Translations under genes and position numbers: made by a program | Shown here: piece after piece, positions 46,308 to 56,221 of the stretch | How positions within the stretch are numbered: position 1 is the stretch's first letter | Layout of the letters: each line of letters opens with the position of its first letter | Notes under the pieces: generated by a model | Databases searched by the model: none | What the model was told of the DNA's origin: nothing | What the model saw: only the letters and a program-made list of their open reading frames with translations | Source: Aquatica leii | Taxonomy: Eukaryota > Arthropoda > Insecta > Coleoptera > Lampyridae | Assembly (NCBI GenBank): GCA_035610365.1 | Contig: CM069436.1 | Coordinates: forward strand, 6,004,937-6,068,936 | DNA length: 64,000 nucleotides | Direction of reading: 5' to 3'

Positions 46308-46739
46308 TTATATTATGCCGTTCGGGTCAGTGGTTCGTGACGGTTCCCATTCATTAGTTTTCCGGAACATGTTTTTCCATATTGGCGCTAGATTGATTCC
46401 ATTATCCCTATTAAAATTGTCGTACTTCTGGATTTCAATGGCTTCCTTGTATAGTCTAGGCCAGAAGTTTTGGGATTTAGCCAACATTGTTGCTTCTTCA
46501 AATTTTATCGTGTGACCGGTGTCTAAAAAGTGTTCTGCAACAGCAGATCTTGTGTTGTGTTTCTTTGTATCCGCCTTATGTTCTTTTAATCTGGTAGCTA
46601 TGTTGCGTCCCGTTTGTCCTATGTAAGCCAGCCCACACGAACAAGGGATGTAGTAGACCCCTGGTTCCTCGAGTGGTGCTTTTGTTTCTTTTGATTTTGA
46701 GAAATTGGCGGATATTTTATTTGTTGCAGTGAAGATCAC
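46308..46739 (-). pseudogene. Penelope-like GIY-YIG endonuclease domain
   Basis: A 143-codon frame with GVYYIPCSCGLAYIGQTGRN, then ATRLKEHKADTKKHNTRSAV and AEHFLDTGH. GVYYIP / AYIGQTG are the two halves of the GIY-YIG motif, with the Cys-rich CSCG insertion typical of Penelope-like elements. It lies C-terminal to the RT but in a shifted frame. It nicks target DNA in the family. Confidence 0.9.
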
Positions 46740-46998
46740 TTTGATATTTTTCCCTCTAAGTATCCTGGCTATTTTATCTGTGCAGCCTTTTATGTAAGGA
46801 AGAAAGGAAGTTGCTGCTTTTCTGAAACCGTTTTTTATTAAAGTGTTTGTTAGGTGACCTAGCTCGGTCTTTAACGTGCTCGGTTCACTGATCGCCTTGG
46901 CCTTGTGTACTAAAGTTTTTAGAACTGCAAACTTCTGAGGTGGATGATGATGTGATTCGGCGTTGAGGTATCTGTCAGTATGTCAGTGTGTCGGTTTT

Positions 46999-48156
46999 CT
47001 ATATACTTGATGTCCCAATTTGTTGTCCATATTTCGAGTGACCAGTACGTCCAAGAACGGAATGCTTCTGTTTGTTTCCTTTGCAATGGTGAATTTGATG
47101 TTGAAATCTAACTGGTTGATGTGATTCAGAAAGTTGTGTAGTGTTTCTGTTCCATTGAGACCAAATTACAAATGTATCGTCCACATAACTTACCCAGCAT
47201 TTTGGTTTGAGGGTAGCGGTTTCTAATGCTCATTCTTCAAAATCCTCCATAAATATATTGGCGATGACTGGAGAAAGTGGTAATCCCATGGCTGTCCCTT
47301 CAATTTGTTCGTATACAATATTGTTGAATGAGAAGTATGTGGACTTTAAGCATAGCTCAATTAGTCCGTTAAGCTCCTCATCCAAATCAGTTTTTCGTAA
47401 TATGGTCTTGATCATCTCCAGTGCTGTTTGTAGTAGCACTTTTGTGAAGAGAGATGTCACATCAAAACTCACTAAAATGTCTTCTGGTTCCAATTTAATT
47501 TCTTTAATTCTTGAGACGAAGTGCTGGGAATTCTTTACGTGATGGATGCTTTTTTCCGTAAGCGGTTGTAAAATGGTACATAAGTATCTAGCCAGAAGAT
47601 GAGTGGCTGAACCTGTAGCACTCACAATTGGGCGAAGCGGTACCCCTTCTTTGTAGATTTTTGGAAGGCCGTAAAGGTGCGGCATCCTGGTGTCTGTAGG
47701 AATTAGTCGTCTCTTTTGATGTTCCGGGATCGTGCTTGCAGATTTTACAGCGGTCGAAGTCTTTCTCTCTAGAGGTTTTATTGGATTCCTCTTCAATGGT
47801 TTGTACTCCGAATCTTGTAGAAAAGTATCGATTTTTTTCATGTAGTCGTTGGTGTTCATGATTACAGAAGCATTTCCTTTATCAGCTGATAATACAATGA
47901 TTTCTTTGTTGGCTTTAAGTTCCCTTAGAGCATTTGTTTCTTCTCGATTGATGTTGAATTTCGGTGCTGTAGATTTCTTCAGAATGTCGGCTGTTTTGAC
48001 CCTCACTTCTTCTTGAATATGTGGTGGTAGAGTTCTGAGTGTGCTCTCCAATGAACTCACTATATCTTCCTTTGGTATAAATTTTGGTGTGATAGCAAAA
48101 TTTAATCCTTTTAATAAGATGGCTGTTGTTGGTCCACTGAGTGTGGTGGAAGACAT
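46999..48156 (-). pseudogene. Penelope-like reverse transcriptase
   Basis: A 308-codon frame from 48,156 to 47,230 contains LSADKGNASVIMNTNDY, RRLIPTDTRMPHLYGLPKIY, LRPIVSATGSATHLLARYL, DILVSFDVTSLFTKV (motif A) and GTAMGLPLSPVIANIFMEDF (motif B). An in-frame TGA at 47,230-47,232 then precedes ALETATLKPKCWVSYVDDTF (motif C) in the same frame. These are the diagnostic blocks of Penelope-like RTs, which prime at exposed chromosome ends or nicks. A further frameshift follows after the WSQWN segment. Confidence 0.9.
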
Positions 48157-48483
48157 ATTGATGATGATACTGTCTGTCTCTAATTGTGGCGGTGAAGGAT
48201 GTTGTACTTACTGTAACTTCTGGAATTTCGCCATTTGTATTTTCTTTACCTTTTTGGCTTCACTTCACACCGGTAAAATGACATTACCATTCAATGAACG
48301 ACTTTATCAGTTCGGTAAAAATAGTCAATTGTCAGATAACTTTAACCATTAGATGATTGTTATAAAAATAATATGTAGAATCGGTAAGTAGATGATCAAA
48401 AGTCTAATAAAAACCAAGCCATAAACGTTTGTGGAAGAAAAAACTACAGTACATGCTCAATCTTCTTCTATGCATAATCGTAC

Positions 48484-48690
48484 TCATTTTTCAAAGGATT
48501 TTCTAACATTTCTCAGAATATCTGGTGTTATAGAAGCAAAAGCTTTTCTTATTTTAATCATCACATCATCAGCAGTTATAGGTGGAGTGCGAACTAAATT
48601 TTTAATATAAACCCATAAAAAGAAATCCATGCTGGAGGTCTAGGTAGCCACTTATATAGACTTCCTCTTCCGATCTATTTGTTGGGAAAT
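48484..48690 (-). pseudogene. Tc1/mariner-type transposase C-terminal fragment
   Basis: The minus strand reads IGRGSLYKWLPRPPAWISFY and GFILKNLVRTPPITADDVMI, then RNVRKSFEK and a stop. In intact relatives this is the block with the third catalytic Asp (WP.RSPDLTPLDFFLWG). Here the SPDLT part has decayed to PPAWI. It likely belongs to the same group as the element at the right window edge. Confidence 0.65.
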
Positions 48691-48717
48691 TTTTTACATA
48701 AAAGCCTGTACTTTAAC

Positions 48718-48840
48718 CTACTTTTCTACGTAATTGCCGCCATTATTGCGGCATTTATCATATCGAATAACAAGCTTTTGTATCCCGTCGTCATAAAAGT
48801 CTGCCGCCTGATTTGACAAAATTTTTGACGCTGCTTGAAA
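48718..48840 (-). pseudogene. mariner transposase C-terminal tail
   Basis: The minus strand reads FQAASKILSNQAADFYDDGI and QKLVIRYDKCRNNGGNYVEK, then TAG. This is the characteristic tail of mariner transposases (FY.DGI..L..RYDKC...GGNYVEK). The rest of the gene to the right is too decayed to read. Confidence 0.8.
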
Positions 48841-48859
48841 CTTGAGAAAAATTCTCAGA

Positions 48860-49440
48860 TAACGAAGAGATCGTGAAGCACCTTATTATGTAAAAAAATT
48901 TGGTAGTTCACTTTTCTAGTATAAAATTTTTTTTTTCAAGTAGGAAATTTGTCCCGCGTCATGCGCGATCCTTTTCTTCGTAGTCGGCTGTCAAAATGAA
49001 TTCATTTCCTGCTAACGTTTTCTAAATTACGGATCGTTCTTAGCGGTCTTTTCGGCCCAACAAAAAGTTTTTATTATTAAGTTGGTTTACGATACTCCAC
49101 GTGAATATGTGGGCGAATTTTAAGTAGTGTTGAGTGAAAGCTTATTTTGGGGTATGTAATTTTATAACGTTTTTTGTATTGAGAGATTAAATTAATTCCT
49201 TAGCGGGTCTGATCCCTCCACCTGTAACCTTATCAGTCACGTTTGTAGCACCTGGAACACCTGTTTGTCGAAAAGTTTCCATGACGTCAGGTCGCTAAAG
49301 GTTAAGGGGTTGTACACCACTAGATGAGAAGAAATACTTATAAACTGCGAAGTTAGTTAGAGGGAAGCTCTGCGCATTCTTTTACGTCAACTATTGTATG
49401 CATTAAATCAAATTACTTGTGCTCACACAGTATGTAACTT
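48860..49440. other. Decayed interval next to the mariner tail
   Basis: May contain unreadable remains of the mariner body up to about 49,060. Otherwise no supported feature before cassette 6. Confidence 0.35.
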
Positions 49441-49466
49441 GTGTCAAATTTCATATTACGTTTTAG

Positions 49467-49515
49467 GTCAGACTGGTACGGAATTAGCTAATCCCCTACT
49501 GGATAATACACAACT
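49467..49515 (+). other. Splice-flanked cassette 6 (49 nt)
   Basis: Preceded by ATTACGTTTTAG and followed by GTAAGTATT. The central ATTAGCTAAT is a perfect palindrome, extended by GG/CC and TGGTA/TACTGG-type pairing. Only the frame starting at the third base is open, so it does not share a coding phase with cassettes 1-3 and 5. Confidence 0.5.
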
Positions 49516-50023
49516 GTAAGTATTGCATTTTCTATTTTACTTTGTTGGTCATGTGGATTATTAGAATGGCCACACGTACATACTAGGTTGTAATCACAAT
49601 TAATATTAAACTCTTTTTTTTTCTGTGTCACATACTTATCGGGTGCACTTTGATTCTCGATACTTTGATTTTCGCCTTCTTGAAATCAAACTTAATAAAG
49701 TAAAGTCATTCCTTCGTTAAATTTAAAAGTTAGATTGATTAGGGCACGTAGATGTGTGACGTGTTGTCCCAACAAAGGGGCGTAACTTATATTTGGCTTG
49801 TAATATCAACCCATGTAATACTGTTTGCACCGTTTATGTAACTATACTTATATACTGTTTTCGTCTTCAACTATTTCTGTGATGCAATAAATATATATTC
49901 TGTGTTATTACTTCTCTCGTGTTACTTGTTCTTTTCCAGCTACGAGTAGAGTTAGACAAGATTTCCTTAATTTAATCCTTCATCATCTTGGCGTCTTTTT
50001 AGTTTTTATGTATAATTTAGCAT

Positions 50024-50374
50024 CACAAAGCCTGCGATTCCCTCTCCGGGGAAACTGTGTTAGCCGTTGCCTCTTTTTTTGTTGTTACAAGAAAACCAGC
50101 GTAACAACCTGTTCACTTTCACCTTTTCGTCATGAACATTGTTACGACCATCATTAAAAGCTTTAACCTACTTCCTTACCATTCCATCACTCATAACGTT
50201 TTCTCCATAAACTTCACAAAGCCTGCGATTCCCACTCCGGGGAAACTGTGTTAGCCGTTGCCTCTTTTTTTGTTGTTACAAGAAAACCAGCGTAACAACC
50301 TGTTCTCTTTCACCTTTTCGTACCATTACATACTTACCATTCCATCACTCATAACGTTTTCTCAATAAACTTCA
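50024..50374 (+). repeat. 191-bp tandem duplication with a conserved hairpin
   Basis: Copy 1 is 50,024-50,214 and copy 2 is 50,215-50,372, the second lacking about 33 bp. Both start CACAAAGCCTGCGATTCCC and contain GTTGTTAC...GTAACAAC, an 8-bp perfect stem with a 12-nt loop, and end at CATAACGTTTTCT.AATAAACTT. No coding frame. Confidence 0.8.
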
Positions 50375-50811
50375 CAGATCTGACGATGAATTTCAGATGC
50401 TTTCATGCTTTTAACACTAAGAAAGCGGATAGCAGCGCGTACTTCACAGTCGTCAGGATTCTCAATCAGCGGGGTTATTTTAAATACGCACAAAACAGCG
50501 TAAACACGGCCTCGTATTTAAATAACTAATTACACACCGACTAAAATGTGGAAGAGCAGCTGTAGCCACATTTTTCTTCTAATATCCAGAAACACATCAC
50601 CCAGAAGAGTTGCAAGTTTTTGTACTAAAAATCGTAAACATTTTGCACCGTTCAAGTTTCCATAAAAAAAATAAGGACCAATTAATTGGTCTCTTACAAT
50701 TACCTCAAAAACATTGATGCTCCACCGATTTTGGCGGTCAACAGTGCGATACAGGTGACCGTTTTCTGTATTATAATAAATAAAATTGTCGGTTTACCGG
50801 ACCATTGTTAT

Positions 50812-51175
50812 GGGGTCATTTCATATCAAATCAACACAGGGTATAAACCTGACCACTTCAAATTTGATGAAATTTTGTATGAAGGTTGTTATCATAGAGA
50901 TTAGGAAAAATGGCAAATTTTTTTAAAAATATTTTGAACGATTTCAAAATTACCACTAAGTGAAGTTGCTTAAAATCCGTCAAAAAAAACCTAACCGACA
51001 TATTTTAAAACTACCATAGTGATGTCATTTTACTCAGTTTTAAATGCTCTTTCTTTTGATGTACAACACAACTTACTTTGTTATGAAAACTGTTTTTTGA
51101 AAAATCCAATTCAAAATTTTGATTTTCTCAAAAAGTACACTTTTGAAAATTTTTAAATATTTTCTAGGTACCCTA
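50812..51175. repeat. Subterminal fragment of the DNA element found at 56.2 kb
   Basis: Shares an ordered set of blocks with 56,222-56,600: GTCA..TC.(TAT/GTT)..AAATCAACACA, GATGAAATTTTG-like, AAAAATG.CAAA followed by a T/A run, GTGATGTCATTTT and ACAACACAA. It ends next to the start of Penelope-like element 2. Confidence 0.5.
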
Positions 51176-51499
51176 ACTTTATGTAATAGCGAAGGCTTCC
51201 ACGTGTCATGAGATAAATCGCAAAACTCAAACAAGCAACCGAAATCTAACTAAGAACTTTTCAAAAGTTAGGTTATCCACTCCGTATATCAAGAAAAAAG
51301 ATCGTCGCGGATGGCTGCGCTCGACTCTGATTGGGTTAGGTTTGAATTTTGCGGTTGCTCCCAAACGTATTCCTAAAGAACATATTTTATGTGCTGTTGA
51401 GTCTTCTATAAGACATCTTCCTCGCCACATCTCAGTTCCCATTCGTATTAACACTGGCAAAATCCTTAAATCATCTAAAATCCAACGTTTCTAAGTCGG

Positions 51500-52622
51500 A
51501 AGAGTCAGCTTTAAAAAGTCTTCGTAAGAACCCTGATATTATTGTTCTTCCAGCCGACAAAGGCAACGCTACTGTAGTTTTGAACCAAACTGATTATGTT
51601 ACGAAAATTAATTCTATTTTGTCTGAGCAAACTTGCGCTCTTCTAACTCACAACCCCACTTCGAGGATTGAACGTGAGGTCAGCCAAATCATCAAATCTT
51701 CCAATCTACCTCCTGAAACTAAACGTCGACTTACCCCAACAGATTTTAAACTACCTCGCCTATACGGACTTCCCAAAATTCACAAACAAGGTATTCCTTT
51801 TCGTCAGTACTATCCAATCTCCTACCTACAAGCTAGCCAAGTTCGTGTCCAACATTCTTTGCGAGTTTACAGGTAAAACCTCTTCTCACATCCTCAACTC
51901 TCAGCATTTAATTCAACGTCTAGAAAGTATAAAATTTGAACCCCAAGATCTTCTCGTGAGCTTTGATGTTACTTCACTTTTTACTAAAGTTCCTATTAGG
52001 GATTCGCTTATTATCATCAAACAGATTCTGTCTCAACATGGCAAAGACTTGTGTTTGGTTCCTCTTATTGATAAGTGTCTATCCTCCACTTACTTCCAAT
52101 TTGATAACAAGTTTTACAAACAGGTTTCTGGTGCTGCTATGGGTTCTCCTCTATCACCTGTTGTAGCTAACATTTTTATGGAATCCTTTGAAACGGTTGC
52201 TTTGGAATCATCAATATTAAAACCTAAAGTGTGGTTTAGATATGTTGACGACACGTTTATTGTTTGGTCTCATGGTCATCTTGAATTGTCTAAGTTTCTT
52301 GATCATCTTAACAATCAACACTCAGATATCAAATTTACTATGGAAATCAAAAGTAATTTCTCTTCCATTTCTTGACGTTCTTGTGACTCGTAAGTCCGAC
52401 GGACTTCTGCGCCATTCTGTTTATCGCAAACCCACCCATACGGACAGATACCTTCATGCTTCGTCTCATCATCATCCTGCACAGAAACGTTCTGTTATTG
52501 AATCTTTGATTCATCGTGCCTTTTCTATTTGCCAACCTGAAAATCTAGACTCGGAACTCCGTCATCTTACTAAAACCTTAGTGAACAATGGTTATGTAAA
52601 GCGAGATATTCATAGTTATTAA
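51500..52622 (+). pseudogene. Penelope-like reverse transcriptase, frameshifted
   Basis: Blocks in order: VLPADKGNATVVLNQTDYV (from about 51,540), RRLTPTDFKLPRLYGLPKIH; a frameshift near 51,805; STIQSPTYKLAKFVSNILCE, DLLVSFDVTSLFTKVPIRDS (motif A), GAAMGSPLSPVVANIFMESF (motif B) and WFRYVDDTFIVWS (motif C); a frameshift near 52,360; then LPFLDVLVTRKSDG, HSVYRKPTHTDRYLHASSHH. All catalytic motifs are intact, but the frame is broken at least twice. Confidence 0.88.
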
Positions 52623-52686
52623 TCGTCGTCTGCATCCACGTACTCGATTACCTAAGGACATTTCTACTCCCGAATCCAACCCAAAA

Positions 52687-52945
52687 TTGACATTTTTATC
52701 CTACCTTCACAAGGTTACAGATCAAATAGGGAAGCTTCTTCGTAAAAATGGTATTAAACCCATATTCAACTCGACAGGCAAAATCTCTCAGATTCTTTCT
52801 TCCCCCAAAGACAAATTTCCTACACTTTCATCTCAAGGTGTATACCAAATTCCTTGTTCATGTGGTTTAGTCTACATTGGTGAAACCGGTCGTTCCGTCA
52901 TTACTCGCATCTCAGAACATGATCGTTGTATAAACTTGATTGACT
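52687..52945 (+). pseudogene. Penelope-like GIY-YIG domain, truncated
   Basis: Ends with GVYQIPCSCGLVYIGETGRS and VITRISEHDRC before unrelated sequence and a stop. The GIY-YIG core is present, but the downstream Asn/Glu catalytic region is missing. Confidence 0.85.
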
Positions 52946-52958
52946 AATTCCAGTTTGC

Positions 52959-53183
52959 TTAGAAATTTCTGTTAAACTTGCATTTGCATTTTCGACCACT
53001 GATTGTAAAACCATTGTCATTGTCCTCGTTATTTACAACAGACGTTTCTTTGATTTTTTTCTTGTAAGATACACTACCCGTCTCACAAAAAGTTTGCAGT
53101 AGATCTTGGAAAGCTCTTTTATCTGGATGTGGTCGATCGGAATACTTTTGTGCGCATACCCTTGACGCAAAAACATTCACCAA
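52959..53183 (-). pseudogene. Transposase-type N-terminal helix-turn-helix fragment
   Basis: The minus strand reads ASRVCAQKYSDRPHPDKRAF and QDLLQTFCETGSVSYKKK. This matches the HTH region (Y..RYPDRPHPDR..F..L...F.ETGSV) found at the N-terminus of insect mariner/IS630-type transposase relatives. No catalytic domain remains. Confidence 0.6.
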
Positions 53184-53557
53184 GGATAAATTTCATATCC
53201 AATCTCTCTTGTTGAGAATATTATTTCATTTTGCTAACGTAACTCAAACTTGAAAGATTAAACGTAACAGCTGTTACCATTCAAAATAGAGTACCTAATC
53301 AACTGTATTAAGACCGAACACTAAGTTTAATGACAGCCACCAACTAGATGAGTCAAATATGTATGTATTATTACATTTATTATTGATATTACAACTTTCT
53401 ATTTTTATGGAGAACACAGTGTAGTAATAACATGATTCTTGAGGTTCTGAAATGAACTTTAGAAACAATTATGCGTCGGAATATATAAAAGCATGGCTTA
53501 CTGAAATACGAAAGAGATTTCACAGAAAAGTTTAATAACTTTTTAATCATTAACTTT

Positions 53558-53925
53558 AGACATTACAAAAAGTTTTTGATAGAAAATGTAATGTTTCACA
53601 TAAAATAGAAAAATACAAGGTGATTCGTTTAAATTCAATAAATAAATATGAATCATTTTTTTAAACAAGTACACAGAGACAATACAACCTCTAAAGGCCA
53701 CAATCATTACAAATTGATATATGTTGTTTTATGTAGAATGTTCCCGTGTTTTTAATTATTTTTTAAGTTGAATATTTCTTTCAAAATCACAATTTTCTCG
53801 AAATTGATAATAGATAGGAATCGGGAACCTTCGTTAGACTTAGTTTTTAACATATAACCTAACAATGTCATAAAATTTCGGTACAAGACCCCGAGGGAAT
53901 AGTCATACTTCTCATGTGTAACAAG
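53558..53925 (-). repeat. Dispersed repeat family, minus copy
   Basis: The reverse-complement partner of 44,400-45,130, without the nested foldback. It shows what the uninterrupted sequence of the family looks like. Confidence 0.6.
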
Positions 53926-53929
53926 AGTA

Positions 53930-56215
53930 GTTAAAATGAAGAATTGACCAGACGTAACAGTCAAAAATTCGCTAGACAAAAGCATATAAACCAATTCGAT
54001 AAATGGTTCAATCCCTTTCTTCATTCGTTTGGAGATGGATTTCGTCGGAGAGAACTGTGCAAATGCCAAGACGTTTCAAAAGCATCGATTAACTAACTAA
54101 TTTGAAGTAGTCCAAATAAGACCAAAATAAATAGTCTCATTCACTGAATCTTTAAAACACATAATATAAAAAAAATAATTATAAATACAGAAGAACATCG
54201 ACATAATACTGTGTTTAACGTTGAGATTTAATTGTTTTTAGATACGTAAGCGACTTCGAAGACAAAGCTCGTCATCGACTTACAATCACTCGATTCTATG
54301 TTTGAAAATTACAATCCGCAAACAAAAGAAAAATGATCATCCACTTCATGAAGTTATTGATTTTCATGGCGTTTCGCATCCAGAACTTTTTTACATTCTT
54401 TACACAGCAACATGCATACTTGTATGAGTACATCATGCACAAACTTGAAATGCAAAATAGTACATTTACATGTCTGATGCTTCTGTTTTAAATTAGGTAC
54501 TAGAACTACGTATTATATTTCCAGCTAACACCGTTATTTCAAAATACTCGGCCAATTTCTTTGTTGTAACTCCGCACCGAAATAACACTTAAAAGGAAAA
54601 AAAACCTAAAAATGTATACGTTTTTACATATTCGTAGCGGAAAGGAAGTTCTACATTCCGTAACGTGCTAAAAATAAATTTCGAAAATTCTTTAGCGCGA
54701 AATAGGCTACGATGAACTCGTACAGAAAAATTGGGTAGTCATGACCTACGCCAACTGATTCGGCAATGAGGTGTTTTATAAAATGTATGCAATTACATTA
54801 ACTTTCAACTTTTGTAAAAATAGCGTCCGAGATTGGTGTTTTGCAGCTGCGAATACCTCTTCGCTATATTTATAATTTGAAATTTATTTATACACACATA
54901 CCAGATGCACGACCATAACGAGGTTAGAAGGACCGATCTTGACTCCTTAAACTTGTATTTTTTTTTCTTGGTTCAATTCAAAATCGATTCTACGATATTT
55001 TATGATATTCCGATATACACACCTTTTTTATGTTTTCTTCCTTTTACGAATAATCACATTTCTATAGTTTAGCCCTAATCGCTTACGTGACCACCAATTA
55101 CAATGTCAATAATAAAAAATGTTTTCGCACAAATTTTGTTTGAGATCAAGTTATGTTAAATTTACATAATGTTAATTAAATTTTACTTCGTTAGCTCAAA
55201 ACCTATTATTAAACTAAGCTATAAATAAATTTGTTTACAATACAGACGAAAATAAAAACGAGATTGGTATTTACTGTCGGAATTAATTTTGCCCAAATTA
55301 AAAAGTAAAAAACACGTCAATTTTGAAAGTAACAACTGTAATTATCTGACCACGGTTTAAAAAAAATTGCGATAGTTCTCCATGAAAATATGGGTTAAAG
55401 AAAGTTCACGGTTAACAACCGCTCAATTATGTAAAACGTATCAAAATCTCTAATTTTTATTGTACACTACGAGTCAAAATTAACTTATTACTAAGAATTT
55501 GATTTTCTGGGAACACGCTAACTCGATTTTGACGATTCTTTATCAGTCACATGTTAATTTCTGTGGTGTTTATTGGTACTTAATTAAGGTGTTAATTGAA
55601 ATCAAACGGTATTTTTTTCTATTCACGTCATTATCGTTGATGAAGTAAGATAAAACACTTTTAGAACCCACTAGTTTATTGTTAACAGTAATGGTCCAGG
55701 TAACTTACTGCAATTCAACGTCAAAAAAAACTATTAGTGAGAAATGTGTGAAAATGATCACATTAACTGAGGAGGGATATTCCGAGTTGTAGTTGAAAGA
55801 CTTTTTAAGTTGATTCGATTTTGTTGTACAAACACAAAGTTCATTTTTTCCTACAGGCGTGATATAAAATACTGACATTTCAAATAATTTTGAGTGAAGA
55901 AAAACTGAAGTAAGCGTAAAAATCAAGTTGCTTAGATGAAGTTTTTAATCGTGTTTCTATGGTAATAAAAGCTACAAGCAAACGTCAAAATTCATCTCAC
56001 AGGAATTGTTTTGTAAGTTCACGAAGATACCTAGAAACATATCCAGATGTAGACAACCGTCAGTACGATGTTTTGGTATTTTGAACACCAATTTAGGACA
56101 ATACGAAGCATTCAAAAATCCGAGAAGAAAGATGGAAGTAGGGTGAGGATCGATTGCATTGCATGAACCCTGCTAGATGGATGCGAACAAATGGAACAGT
56201 TGCATGGCGTGTTAG
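53930..56215. other. Noncoding AT-rich interval
   Basis: No supported gene. At 54,232-54,251 a polypyrimidine acceptor (TTGTTTTTAG), four bases and GTAAGC are directly juxtaposed on the plus strand. Confidence 0.45.
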
Positions 56216-56221
56216 GTCCCC

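Larger units (their letters stand above)
46230..48156 (-). mobile_element. Penelope-like element 1, nearly full coding span
   Basis: The minus strand carries a Penelope-type reverse transcriptase followed by a GIY-YIG endonuclease and a hammerhead-like core downstream. One stop and one or more frameshifts interrupt the ORF. Compared with element 2 (51-53 kb) it is the longer and better preserved copy. Confidence 0.9.
51186..52945 (+). mobile_element. Penelope-like element 2, 3'-truncated
   Basis: Starts TAGCGAAGGCTTCCACG, which is shared with the left edge of the insertion at 1,556. It then has a leader that matches that insertion, an RT in three frames and a GIY-YIG domain that stops early. 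The same protein family as element 1, but clearly divergent. Confidence 0.85.
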
